Assembly (NCBI GenBank): GCA_020052415.1 | Contig: JAGVPB010000010.1 | Span: 55,540 to 119,539 of the forward strand | Length of the DNA: 64,000 nucleotides | DNA from: Bacteroidales bacterium | Lineage (GTDB): Bacteria > Bacteroidota > Bacteroidia > Bacteroidales > JAADJA01 | Direction: 5' to 3' | Notes under the pieces: model-generated | Databases searched by the model: none | The model's input: only the letters and a program-made list of their open reading frames with translations | What the model was told of the DNA's origin: nothing | Shown here: positions 1-8,398 of the stretch, piece by piece | Position numbering within the stretch: the first letter of the stretch is position 1 | How the letters are laid out: every line of letters begins with the position of its first letter | Program-made: the position numbers and the translations under genes

Positions 1-1926
1 TTCGGCCCACTGGTAACTATAATAACCAGACGAATACCCACCTGCAAATATATGTGAAAAATAGGGTGTTCTGTAACGCACCACAATTTCCGGGATCAGC
101 CCAATCTTATCCATTGCCGCTTTTTCAAAAGTGTTGACGTCTCTCTGAACTGTGTCAGAAAGAGTATGCCAGTTCAAATCGAGGTAGCCTGCGGCAGTAA
201 ATTCAACAGTCGCAAAACCCTGGTTGAAATTCTGGGAAGCTTTCATTTTATCAATCAATTCAACCGGGATAGGCTCACCCGTTTTATAATGTTTAGCAAA
301 GGACTGAAGAACCTCAGGTTCCCCTGCCCAGTTCTCCATAATCTGCGAAGGCAATTCGACAAAATCCCTTGAAACACTCGTGCCGGAAAGCAATTTATAG
401 GTGCAATCGGACAACATCCCGTGTAGGGCATGACCAAATTCATGGAACATCGTGCTCACCTCTTCAAATGTTAAAAGGGATGGCGTGTCACCGACCGGTT
501 TTGAAAAATTCATGACCATAGTTATGATGGGCGTCACATTGCCTGTACCGGATTTAAACTGATCGCGGTAATTGCTCATCCAGGCTCCGGACCGTTTACT
601 TTCGCGCGGAAAGAAATCCATGATCAGAATTGCCTGATGGGTCCCATCACCATCGAAAACTTCATAAGCAGAAGCATCTTCATGAGGTTTTGGAATATCA
701 GACCGCTCCTTAAATGTGATCCCGAATAATTTTGTTGCAACATCAAACATACCTGTTTTGACGTTATTAAGTTCGAAATAGGGTTTTAATAGTTCATCGT
801 CTAGATCGTAATTTTGTTTTCTGAGTTTTTCAGAATAGTACCACCAGTCCCATGCTTCCAGATTTTCATTGTGTCCATCGGCAATCATCATTTTCTGAAG
901 TTCTTCTTTTTCCAATTGTGCTTTCGGCAGTGCAGCTTTCCAAACCTGATCCATCAAACCATAAACTTTATCGGGTGTTTTCGCCATATTGTCGTCCAGA
1001 ATGAAATCCGCCCATGTCCGGTACCCCAAAAGTTGTGCTTTTTTAACCCGCAATGATGCTATTTTCGATGCAATGGCTGTATTATCATGTTCATTGCCGT
1101 TGTTCGCGAGGTTGATATAACCTTTAAATATTTTTTCTCTGAGTTCTCTTTTATCCGAATACTGGAGAAAGGGTATAAGGCTCGGCTTGTTTAGAGTAAA
1201 TACCCATTTCCCCACGAGCCCGGCAGCTTTCGCATCGCTTTGTCCCAAGGCTTTTACAAAATCTGGTAACCCGGCAAGATCATCAGTATTCTCAATGACC
1301 AGTCTGAATTCATTGGTTTCAGCAAGCAGGTTATCGCCAAACTGAACGCTCAGCGATGACAAATCTTTATTGATCGCACGAAATTTTTCCTGATCACTTT
1401 TATTCAGGTTTGCACCGCCCCTGACAAATTCTTTGTAGGTCTTTTCAAGAAGCATGGTTTGCTCAGGATTAAGCCCGATATTGAGTTTGTTTTCATATAC
1501 CTTTTTTATTCTGTTGAACAACTCTGTGTTAAGGTTAATATTATCATTATGAGAAGCCAGCAATGGGGCAACATCCCGTGCAATTTTCTGAATTTCAGCA
1601 TTGGTATTGGCGGAGGTAAGATTAAAAAAAACATCGCTGACTTTTGCCAGCAACTGGCCGCTCCTGTCTTTTGCAACGATGGTATTTTCAAAAGAAGGAT
1701 CATCGGAATTATGAGCTATAGCTGCAATCTCACCGGCTTGCTGCTTCATTCCTTCTAAAAATGCAGGCATAAAATGTTCAGGCAGGATTTTATCAAATGA
1801 AGGCACCTCAAAAGACGTATTATACTTCGAATAAAATGGATTGTCTTTTTCCGTCATATTTTTCTGATTTGATGAACAGGATAAAATAAACATTGTTACA
1901 GCAAAAAGGATTAGCAAATTTTTCAT
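1..1926 (-). CDS. M3 family peptidase, lipoprotein (Dcp-like), 3' end outside the window
   Basis: Zinc metallopeptidase of the thimet oligopeptidase/peptidyl-dipeptidase (M3) family, expected to trim short peptides in the periplasm or at the outer membrane. The reading frame starts at the ATG complementary to 1924-1926 and stays open to base 1, giving 642 visible residues. The N-terminus is a lipoprotein signal with a lipobox ending LSC (Cys17). The zinc motif HEFGH lies at residues 495-499, followed by a GTSVSRDFVELPSQ stretch typical of M3 enzymes. Family members have about 680-715 residues, so only the last few dozen are missing. A TATATTTG -7-like box lies on the minus strand at 1949-1956. 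It is divergent from the gene at 2016. Confidence 0.93.
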   Translation of the reverse strand, partial: MKNLLILFAVTMFILSCSSNQKNMTEKDNPFYSKYNTSFEVPSFDKILPEHFMPAFLEGMKQQAGEIAAIAHNSDDPSFENTIVAKDRSGQLLAKVSDVFFNLTSANTNAEIQKIARDVAPLLASHNDNINLNTELFNRIKKVYENKLNIGLNPEQTMLLEKTYKEFVRGGANLNKSDQEKFRAINKDLSSLSVQFGDNLLAETNEFRLVIENTDDLAGLPDFVKALGQSDAKAAGLVGKWVFTLNKPSLIPFLQYSDKRELREKIFKGYINLANNGNEHDNTAIASKIASLRVKKAQLLGYRTWADFILDDNMAKTPDKVYGLMDQVWKAALPKAQLEKEELQKMMIADGHNENLEAWDWWYYSEKLRKQNYDLDDELLKPYFELNNVKTGMFDVATKLFGITFKERSDIPKPHEDASAYEVFDGDGTHQAILIMDFFPRESKRSGAWMSNYRDQFKSGTGNVTPIITMVMNFSKPVGDTPSLLTFEEVSTMFHEFGHALHGMLSDCTYKLLSGTSVSRDFVELPSQIMENWAGEPEVLQSFAKHYKTGEPIPVELIDKMKASQNFNQGFATVEFTAAGYLDLNWHTLSDTVQRDVNTFEKAAMDKIGLIPEIVVRYRTPYFSHIFAGGYSSGYYSYQWAE

Positions 1927-2015
1927 CTTTAAAAATTTTAATTGCCGTCAAATATAGAAATCTTTTTGCCTGTGAGAATTTTTTTATTCCTTTGTTTTAC
2001 TTCTTTTTATGGATT

Positions 2016-3137
2016 ATGAGATTTCTACTTTTAATGATCACCGGCTTTATTTTTCTCCTTCCCGTAAAATCGCAAAATTTTATTACTCCGACTATCCTTA
2101 CAACACTTACTCCTGATTTAAATGAAACATCAGGTTTGATTAACCTTAATGGTGAAATATGGACGCATACCGATAACGGAGGTGAACCGGAATTATACCG
2201 CATAAATACCACTGATGGCAATATTATCAGGACGGTGGAAGTGCATGATGCAAATAATGTGGATTGGGAAGATATTGCCTGCGATGAGGACTATGTGTAT
2301 ATCGGTGATTTTGGTAATAATGACGGCAGCCGCACCAATCTGAAAGTTTACAGGGTCAGTAGGTCCGATCTGGCTTCAAGCAATGATGTGGATGCTGATA
2401 AAATAGAATTTACATACAGCGATCAAACTAATTTTGAACCGAACTACCACTATACTAATTTTGATTGTGAAGCACTCACCAGCTTTCAGGATAAATTGTA
2501 CCTGTTTTCTAAAAACTGGGTTGACAGTCAAACTAAAGTTTACGAACTTTCGAAAGAACCTGGGGAACATATTGCGGAATATCTTGCCACATTTGATGTA
2601 AACTGCCTTGTTACCGGAGCCGAAATGATTTCGTCATTAAATACACTTTTACTGACTGGTTATAACGAAAGCGGCGGTACATATACCTGGTTATTTAGCG
2701 TCTTTACCGGTGCAGGGTTCTTCGAAGGAAACAATAACAAACTGATCTGGACAACCCTCACACAGGCTGAAGGAATTTGTTATGCAGGCAACAATGAAGC
2801 TTATGTCAGCAGCGAAAAATTTGCCGGGGTGATTGAACCGACTCTGTTTTCTCTTGATCTGTCCGGCTATATGACTCAGGTTGACGTTCCCGTGAATTCA
2901 CCATTACAGGTCTTTACTTACAATAATCAATTGGAAATTGTTACTCAGTCGGGAAAAGGCCTAACCGGAAATCTTCAAATTATAGCACTCAATGGCAATG
3001 TAATGATGAATGAGGTACTACGTTATCAAAGTTTTATTAAAATTCCTTTAAGCTTTCCGAAAGGAATTTATCTGATTTCTTTAAAATCAGGATCAAATAT
3101 TTTTTCAGTTAAAATGTATTTAGCCGGTCAGTTTTAA
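2016..3137 (+). CDS. Secreted beta-propeller-like protein with T9SS sorting tail
   Basis: A 373-residue protein with an N-terminal signal peptide (hydrophobic run right after MRF, ending near VKSQ). The body contains motifs such as HTDNGGEPELY, DWEDIACDEDYVYIGDFGNN and a later EGICYAGNNEAYVSSE. Together these suggest a beta-propeller of the kind common in secreted Bacteroidota proteins. The last 75 or so residues resemble a type A T9SS C-terminal domain, ending in a GIYLISLKSGSN segment. ATG 2016 is preferred because it places the signal peptide at the N-terminus; an upstream in-frame start at 1893 would run into the divergent peptidase gene. Substrate and function are unknown. Confidence 0.8.
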   Translation: MRFLLLMITGFIFLLPVKSQNFITPTILTTLTPDLNETSGLINLNGEIWTHTDNGGEPELYRINTTDGNIIRTVEVHDANNVDWEDIACDEDYVYIGDFGNNDGSRTNLKVYRVSRSDLASSNDVDADKIEFTYSDQTNFEPNYHYTNFDCEALTSFQDKLYLFSKNWVDSQTKVYELSKEPGEHIAEYLATFDVNCLVTGAEMISSLNTLLLTGYNESGGTYTWLFSVFTGAGFFEGNNNKLIWTTLTQAEGICYAGNNEAYVSSEKFAGVIEPTLFSLDLSGYMTQVDVPVNSPLQVFTYNNQLEIVTQSGKGLTGNLQIIALNGNVMMNEVLRYQSFIKIPLSFPKGIYLISLKSGSNIFSVKMYLAGQF

Positions 3138-3232
3138 TTAAAAATAAGTTTATCCCCTTTGGTGTAATTTGGTGTTTCCGTGATTTGGTGGCATAATTAA
3201 GAGTCTGTTTTAAAAAGATTTTAATAATTGTA

Positions 3233-3240
3233 TAACTTTG
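3233..3240 (+). promoter_or_regulatory. Bacteroidota -7 promoter box
   Basis: TAACTTTG matches the TAnnTTTG -7 consensus and lies 23 bp before the metallophosphoesterase start. A T-rich GTTTT is about 21 bp upstream, at the place of a weak -33 element. Confidence 0.45.
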
Positions 3241-3263
3241 TTAAAATTTAAGAATTCTCTGCC

Positions 3264-5249
3264 ATGAACACAAAATATACAATTCAACTGGTTTTTCTAC
3301 TTGGAATACTGAACTTCATACATCCTTTGTTTGCACAGGTAGGCGTTCAAAATATAAAATTGTGTGTTATTTCCGATGTTCATTATTTCGATACTTCCTT
3401 GCTGGTTAACGAAGGTACAGCCTTTGAGGAATACCTGAATTCCGATCGAAAACTTCTCCGTGAAAGCTATGCAATTACCGAGTCATTAATTGATTCACTG
3501 AACAGTGAACAGCCCGATATTGTACTTGTTTCAGGTGATATAACCAAAGACGGAGAACTGGTTTGTCACCAAAAAATGGCTGAATATTTCGGAGGGCTGG
3601 AATCATCCGGCGCTCAGGTTTTTATTTGTCCCGGTAACCACGACATCAATAATCCGATGGCGGTAGCGTTTGACGGCGATAACACCTATCCTGTGCCCGC
3701 CATCACTCCTGAAGATTTTAAAAATCTGTACTCAGATTATGGCTTTAATGAAGCCATTGCCGTTGATACAGCTTCTTTAACTTACGTGGCTGAGCCTATC
3801 GAAGGTTTGCAGATTTTGGCTATGGATGTTTGCCGGTACGATTCGAATTATATCAATAATTACCCGCAAACAAGCGGTGGCTTTAAACCTCAGGTTTTGC
3901 AATGGGTTAAAGACAGGATCATTGATGCAAACGGACAGGGAAAAATAATTATCGGAATGATGCACCATAATTTCGTTCAGCATTTTACAAACCAGAAAAT
4001 GATCTTTACTGAATATGTGATTGATGACTGGGAAAATATTTCTGCTCAGCTGACTGATTTGGGACTGAAGATTATATTTACAGGCCATTTTCACGCCCAG
4101 GATATGATCAGCTATACTTCTGCATCAGGCAAGCCTGTATTGGATGTGGAAACCGGTTCAGTTGTTACCTGGCCTTGTCCTTACAGGATTTGCACACTTC
4201 AAACCGATTCGGTGCTGCTTATTAACGGTAAAAAGGTTGAAAACATTGACTATGACACCGGGTCCCTTACTTTCCAGGAATATGCACATCAGGATCTGGT
4301 GACAGGCTTACCGCCGACAATCATTACTTTACTTATGAACCCACCATACAATCTCAGCCAGGGTGTTGCTGAATTTGTAGAGCCGGCTTTTACTGAAACT
4401 ATAATAGCACATTATGGAGGTAATGAGGGGAGTCCGTCGTCCAATACCCAATGGGTAATGTTCTGGCTCAGCATTTCAGGTTATGGATATATAACCCAGG
4501 CCTTGCAAAGCGTATGGAATGATGCGGCTCCCGACGACTGGAACACTTCGGTTGACCTGACTCCCGATGAACCTAAACTGATCCTCGATCTCACAGCCTT
4601 TATGGAAGGCTCGTTTGTAGGACCTGAAATGTCAACATTACTTAATCCCGGATTCATTCCCTTAAATCAGCCATATACTGCCAGTCCGTGGATTTATACA
4701 GGTAGCAACTATGTTTCCGGCATTCCAAATCCAAACATTGTGGATTGGTTGCTGGTCGAGATCAGGGACGCTGCAACCGCAGCTGGAGCAACGGCTTCTT
4801 CAAGAGCTGGCAGGCAGGCAGCCTGGCTGTTAAACGATGGTTCGATTGTAAGTTTGGATGGTTCTTCAAACCTTCGGTTCTATCATTCACTGCAACATCA
4901 GTTATTTGTTGTTCTCAAACATCGTAATCATCTGGGAATTTTATCTGCCAATCCTTTGATAGCTTCAGAAGGAGTTTATCCTTATGACTTTTCTTCAGCT
5001 GATTCACAGGTTTATGGCGGAACATCGGCCGTTAAGGAAATTTCCCCGGGAATCTGGGGAATGATTGCCGGAGATGCAAACGCAGATGGTTTAATAGAAA
5101 TTGATGACAAAAATTCTTTCTGGTCAGTTCAGGCAGGTACATCAGGATATCTTCAAAGTGATTTTAACTTGAACGGGAATGTTAATCATTCGGATAAAAA
5201 TGAACTATGGCTTATCAATCTGAATTCGTCTTCCCAGGTTCCTGAGTGA
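3264..5249 (+). CDS. Secreted calcineurin-like metallophosphoesterase with C-terminal dockerin-like repeats
   Basis: Predicted extracytoplasmic phosphoesterase of 661 residues. A signal peptide covers residues 1-25 (cleavage near LFAQ). Metal-binding motifs appear in the family order: D38-V-H40, GD at 91-92, GNHD at 124-127, MMHH at 232-235 and GHFH at 274-277. The region from about 310 to 600 has no domain I recognise. Residues 603-661 contain two Ca-binding, EF-hand-like segments, beginning GDANADGLIEIDD and DFNLNGNVNHSDKN, which resemble a dockerin type I pair. No T9SS tail follows. The substrate is not predictable. The gene seems to stand alone behind its own promoter. Confidence 0.85.
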   Translation: MNTKYTIQLVFLLGILNFIHPLFAQVGVQNIKLCVISDVHYFDTSLLVNEGTAFEEYLNSDRKLLRESYAITESLIDSLNSEQPDIVLVSGDITKDGELVCHQKMAEYFGGLESSGAQVFICPGNHDINNPMAVAFDGDNTYPVPAITPEDFKNLYSDYGFNEAIAVDTASLTYVAEPIEGLQILAMDVCRYDSNYINNYPQTSGGFKPQVLQWVKDRIIDANGQGKIIIGMMHHNFVQHFTNQKMIFTEYVIDDWENISAQLTDLGLKIIFTGHFHAQDMISYTSASGKPVLDVETGSVVTWPCPYRICTLQTDSVLLINGKKVENIDYDTGSLTFQEYAHQDLVTGLPPTIITLLMNPPYNLSQGVAEFVEPAFTETIIAHYGGNEGSPSSNTQWVMFWLSISGYGYITQALQSVWNDAAPDDWNTSVDLTPDEPKLILDLTAFMEGSFVGPEMSTLLNPGFIPLNQPYTASPWIYTGSNYVSGIPNPNIVDWLLVEIRDAATAAGATASSRAGRQAAWLLNDGSIVSLDGSSNLRFYHSLQHQLFVVLKHRNHLGILSANPLIASEGVYPYDFSSADSQVYGGTSAVKEISPGIWGMIAGDANADGLIEIDDKNSFWSVQAGTSGYLQSDFNLNGNVNHSDKNELWLINLNSSSQVPE

Positions 5250-5280
5250 TAGATTTTGAGAAATGAAAAGTTAGTCCTGA

Positions 5281-5384
5281 GTATTTAGTCTTAGTCTTTA
5301 TTGGGCTTTAGAGTGATTTACAGAACTCGAAACTCTGAACTCAGAACTCAGAACACTGAACTCTGAACTCCGAACTCCGAACTC
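5281..5384. repeat. Low-complexity intergenic tract: TTAGTC words plus GAACTC tandem repeat
   Basis: Between the convergent metallophosphoesterase and mgsA genes lies GTATTTAGTCTTAGTCTTT (5281-5299). A degenerate tandem array follows at 5323-5384, with units of 6-8 bp built on GAACTC separated by CT, AG or C. The first part closely matches 15921-15940, another convergent gap. It is not coding. Confidence 0.75.
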
Positions 5385-5391
5385 TTCTTTC

Positions 5392-5865
5392 TTAAATATC
5401 CTCAATTGACCTTCGGATATAATCCTGGTAATCCTTCACAATAGGTTTGTAATCCGATTCGAATAAAGGCGAAGATATCAGGAAATCGGCTGAGGTACGG
5501 TTTGAAGCTGTCGGAATGTTGCATAACACAGCAATCCTTAGCAATGCCTTTACATCCACATCGTGCGGCTGCTGTGACATGGGATCCCAGAAGAAAATCA
5601 AAACATCTATTTTACCTTCAGCAATCATGGCTCCCAGTTGCTGGTCACCACCCAACGGGCCTGATTTTAACCTGATAATTTCAAAATCCTTTGTCGGCAG
5701 ATTGTGTTTTTCAGTGATGAACGTATCCTGAATCAGACGTCCTGTAGTGCCTGTACAAACAAGGATATGGGGAGCCAGTACCTCTTTATTCCAGCGCACC
5801 CATTCCACCATATCCTGTTTCTTTTTATCATGAGCCACAAGGGCAATGTTTTTACGTTTAAACAT
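5392..5865 (-). CDS. mgsA: Methylglyoxal synthase
   Basis: Converts dihydroxyacetone phosphate to methylglyoxal and phosphate, a bypass of lower glycolysis when phosphate is scarce or sugar phosphates build up. The 157-residue length and motifs fit the family: IALVAHDKKK at the N-terminus, CTGTTGRLI for phosphate binding, LKSGPLGGDQQLGAMI, and FFWDPMSQQPHDVDVKALL with the catalytic aspartate. NIPTASNR lies near the C-terminus. A single gene convergent with the metallophosphoesterase. A TATTTTTG -7 box on the minus strand (5883-5890) supports the start. Confidence 0.95.
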   Translation of the reverse strand: MFKRKNIALVAHDKKKQDMVEWVRWNKEVLAPHILVCTGTTGRLIQDTFITEKHNLPTKDFEIIRLKSGPLGGDQQLGAMIAEGKIDVLIFFWDPMSQQPHDVDVKALLRIAVLCNIPTASNRTSADFLISSPLFESDYKPIVKDYQDYIRRSIEDI

Positions 5866-5882
5866 GGGTTTAAAATTTGCCG

Positions 5883-5890
5883 CAAAAATA
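5883..5890 (-). promoter_or_regulatory. -7 promoter box for mgsA
   Basis: On the minus strand this reads TATTTTTG, matching TAnnTTTG, 17 bp upstream of the mgsA start. No convincing -33 element at the usual spacing. Confidence 0.35.
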
Positions 5891-5930
5891 GATTAAAAAA
5901 AAAATCAAAATATATTGCATTAATATAATA

Positions 5931-6389
5931 GTGGTTGTAATCACCAAAAAATTATTAATTTTGGTGGATGAAATCAGCCAAAAAACGGAATTACATCGTC
6001 AAACAATCCTACAATATCTTCAATATCTCGAAAAAGCAAGGATGATAAAACTGCTGAATCAACCCGAGAGGTATATCAGTCGTTTGCAAAAACCGGATAA
6101 AGTATTTCTTGATAACCCCAACCTGTTTTTTGTACTCAATCCGGAAAGGGTTAATACCGGAAGTTTACGAGAAACCTTTGCATTAAGCCAGTTATCGGTC
6201 AAACATGAAGTCCATTTGCACGACAAAGCAGATTTTACTGTTGATAATAAATATGTAATTGAAATAGGTGGTAAAAACAAAGATCAAAAACAAATAATGG
6301 GTCAGAAAAATTCATTTTTATTTGTGGATGATATTGAAATTGGACATAAAAACCGGATCCCTTTGTGGTTGCTGGGTTTTTTGTATTAA
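5931..6389 (+). pseudogene. C-terminal remnant of a DUF4143 AAA ATPase
   Basis: The 152-residue frame resembles only the C-terminal half of the large AAA+DUF4143 ATPase family. It has a winged-helix-like segment at the start, then LVNTG-type motifs (here RVNTGSLRETFALSQLSVKH), a DFTVDNKYVIEIGGKNK nuclease-like core, and an ending DDIEIGHKNRIPLWLLGFLY. Full members are about 380-400 residues and carry an N-terminal P-loop. Here no Walker A is present, and the upstream DNA is the mgsA promoter region. The frame opens with GTG and no good start. The ABC permease follows directly. I read it as a truncated relic, though a small expressed protein cannot be excluded. Confidence 0.7.
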
Positions 6390-6423
6390 GATGCGTACTT
6401 TTGAATACATAAAATCATATTTA

Positions 6424-7194
6424 ATGAAACAAATCGCTATTCAACTATTTGCGACAACCCGGCGAATCCTGAGAGAACTGCTGCGGACAAAACGAAGCCT
6501 GATTTTTTGGGCAATCTTCCCAATGCTGATGCTTATCCTGTTCGGACTGATTTACTCAGGCAACAATGAGCAAAGCAAATCGTTTGACGCAACTGCTCCC
6601 GGAATTTTAATCGGAGCGGCATTGTTCTTCAGTTGTCTGGGGGGAACCACGGCACTCATTGTTGGCGAACGGGAACGGCTTACACTGAACCGTATTCTTA
6701 TAACACCCATGAGACCACTTTCATACTTTCTCGGAATTGTTTTGGCACAACTGGTTGTCGGTTTTTTTCAAACCATCGTGGTGTATGGTACTGCATTTCT
6801 GTTTGGCGGAAGGATTCACGGATCGCTCTGGCTCGTCTTTTTAATTATTACCATGAGCATCATTGCTTTTGTCGGATTGGGATTTGTCTTTGGGGCTACC
6901 TTCGCCAAACGAACTGAAGATGTCAATGGACCTGTAGCTGCCATTGGCGTTCCTTTGCTGGTTCTGGGCGGCACTTTTTTCCCGGTGTCCATTTTACCTG
7001 GTTATTTGCTGCTGATCGCCAAAGCTGATCCTGTTTTTCACATGAACCAGGCAATAAAGATGGTATCGGCGAACGGAGCAACCATCTCAGAGATCAGTAC
7101 CTATTTTATTTTCCTTATTTTGTTTTCGACCGCTTCCATCATAGCCGGTGTTTACTTTTATCAGAGATTGCTTCATTCCATTAAAAAAACCTGA
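6424..7194 (+). CDS. ABC-2 type transporter permease
   Basis: Membrane subunit of a two-gene ABC exporter. From ATG 6424 the protein has 256 residues and six likely transmembrane segments. It opens with a cytoplasmic TTRRILRELLRTKRSL segment and a first helix FWAIFPMLMLILFGLIY. Segments such as GERERLTLNRILITPM and GVPLLVLGGTFFPVSILP are typical of the ABC-2 (DrrB/NodJ-like) family. An alternative in-frame ATG at 6391 adds 11 residues. Its stop is 1 bp before the ATPase start, so the two are translationally coupled. The cargo is unknown; drugs or lipids are common for this family. Confidence 0.87.
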   Translation: MKQIAIQLFATTRRILRELLRTKRSLIFWAIFPMLMLILFGLIYSGNNEQSKSFDATAPGILIGAALFFSCLGGTTALIVGERERLTLNRILITPMRPLSYFLGIVLAQLVVGFFQTIVVYGTAFLFGGRIHGSLWLVFLIITMSIIAFVGLGFVFGATFAKRTEDVNGPVAAIGVPLLVLGGTFFPVSILPGYLLLIAKADPVFHMNQAIKMVSANGATISEISTYFIFLILFSTASIIAGVYFYQRLLHSIKKT

Positions 7195-7195
7195 C

Positions 7196-8104
7196 ATGCT
7201 TAAAATTGAACACCTCATAAAGTCGTTTGGCGACCAGCCGGTTCTCAAAGATTTGAACCTGAACATCAGGAAAGGTGAGATATACGCGTTGCTGGGTAAA
7301 AACGGGTCGGGAAAATCCACCACTATAAAGATTCTTTGCAACCTGTTAAATGCAGATGGAGGAAGCATTTCGTTTAAAGACAAACCCCTTGACCATCAAT
7401 CAAAATACGAAATTGGTATCGCGCCACAGGAAATCTCTGTTTATAACAACCTGACATTTAAGGAAAACCTTGAGTTCTTTGGCAGCCTGTATGGTTTATC
7501 AGGATTTAAACTTAAAAGCCGCATCAGCGAATTGTTTGATATTTTTGGTTTAAACCAACATGCAAATAAAAAGATTGATCAGCTTAGCGGCGGTTGGAAA
7601 CGAAGGATCAACCTGGCGGTTGCATTGATTCATAATCCTGATTTGCTCATTCTGGACGAACCCACTGCCGGTCTCGACATTGAAATCCGAAACGAATTAT
7701 GGGCACTGATCGGAGAATTGAAAAAAAAGGAAATCTCTATTCTGCTGACAACCCATTTGCTCGAAGAAGCTGAGAACCTCTGCAACAGGATAGGAATCCT
7801 GCATAACGGAATGATACAGGCAGAAGGGACGATTGAAGAACTCAAAAAGTTAATTCCTGCCAAAAAAATTGCTATGGTCGAAACTCCGGATACCGAAAAA
7901 CTCATCGAAAGAATAAATCAAAATGGCTGGCAGTACAGGTATTATAACAAGCGGCTGGCAATGCTGATGCCACAGGATTACAGCCTGAGTGAAATCATTA
8001 ACCATTTTCCGGATGTGTCTTTGATTTCAATAGCAAAAAGGGATATAAGCCTTGAGCACATTTATTACGAGGTGTTGCAAAAAAATGCAGAAATTCCTAT
8101 TTAA
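7196..8104 (+). CDS. ABC transporter ATP-binding protein
   Basis: The 302-residue nucleotide-binding subunit partner of the preceding permease. Walker A is GKNGSGKST (34-42), the signature is LSGGWKRR (130-137), Walker B is LLILDEP (150-156), and the switch histidine is H187 in LLTTHLLEEAE. The signature has Trp where Gln is usual (LSGGQ). The 90-residue extension after the core is usual for ABC-2 exporters of the CcmA/DrrA type. ATG 7196 is chosen because it gives the canonical MLKIEHL start; an earlier frame start would overlap the permease. Confidence 0.92.
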   Translation: MLKIEHLIKSFGDQPVLKDLNLNIRKGEIYALLGKNGSGKSTTIKILCNLLNADGGSISFKDKPLDHQSKYEIGIAPQEISVYNNLTFKENLEFFGSLYGLSGFKLKSRISELFDIFGLNQHANKKIDQLSGGWKRRINLAVALIHNPDLLILDEPTAGLDIEIRNELWALIGELKKKEISILLTTHLLEEAENLCNRIGILHNGMIQAEGTIEELKKLIPAKKIAMVETPDTEKLIERINQNGWQYRYYNKRLAMLMPQDYSLSEIINHFPDVSLISIAKRDISLEHIYYEVLQKNAEIPI

Positions 8105-8174
8105 ACCGGGAGTTAAAGTCGTCATTTGTTTTCCATGAAATAAAAAAGGTAATCCTTATTAAAGATCACCCTTG

Positions 8175-8247
8175 TCTCCCCGGCAGGGCTCGAACCTGCG
8201 ACCCATTGATTAAGAGTCAATTGCTCTACCAGCTGAGCTACGGAGAG
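8175..8247 (-). tRNA. tRNA-Lys (anticodon CTT)
   Basis: A 73-nt cloverleaf on the minus strand. The acceptor CTCTCCG pairs with CGGGGAG (one T-G wobble). The D-arm is GCTC/GAGC. The anticodon stem TTGA/TCAA encloses loop CTCTTAA with anticodon CTT. The T-arm is GCAGG TTCGAGC CCTGC. The discriminator is A; CCA is not encoded. The 41-nt span from U8 to position 48 is standard. Confidence 0.93.
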
Positions 8248-8256
8248 TATTTATTA

Positions 8257-8332
8257 TTAAACGGACAGGATTCGAACCTGCGACCCTCCACGACGTAAAG
8301 CCGCGAGGCTCTGCCAACTGAGCTACGGAGCG
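8257..8332 (-). pseudogene. Degenerate tRNA-like gene next to tRNA-Lys
   Basis: The minus strand shows a good D-arm (GCTC AGTTGGCA GAGC) and T-arm (GCAGG TTCGAAT CCTGT). However, the putative acceptor 5' strand CGCTCCG has no partner after the T-arm, where the DNA reads CCGTTTAA. The stretch between U8 and the T-stem is 44 nt instead of 41. The anticodon stem can be drawn several ways: CGCGG/TCGTG with wobbles gives loop CTTTACG and anticodon TTA, while standard numbering gives TTT without U33. It reads best as a decayed tRNA, perhaps cotranscribed with tRNA-Lys. Confidence 0.6.
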
Positions 8333-8374
8333 CAGGGCGGCAAAATTAGAAAAATATTACTGATTATTCTTAAT

Positions 8375-8382
8375 TATCTTTG
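8375..8382 (+). promoter_or_regulatory. -7 promoter box for the MeaB gene
   Basis: TATCTTTG matches TAnnTTTG exactly and ends 16 bp before the proposed TTG start at 8399, which it supports. Confidence 0.45.
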
Positions 8383-8398
8383 TCAAAAATATTCATTC

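Noticed and set aside
3150..3192. TTTGGTG words after the T9SS gene as a regulatory array
   Set aside because: Only three short, irregular words; too little to separate from chance.
5931..6389. Transcriptional regulator with winged helix
   Set aside because: The helix-turn-helix-like start belongs to the DUF4143 ATPase C-terminal half, and no regulator family matches the rest.
7087..7383. Antisense open frame across the ABC permease-ATPase junction
   Set aside because: It is a shadow of two well-supported coding frames.
8257..8332. Functional ochre suppressor tRNA
   Set aside because: The acceptor stem does not pair and the anticodon loop is ambiguous; kept only as a degenerate tRNA.
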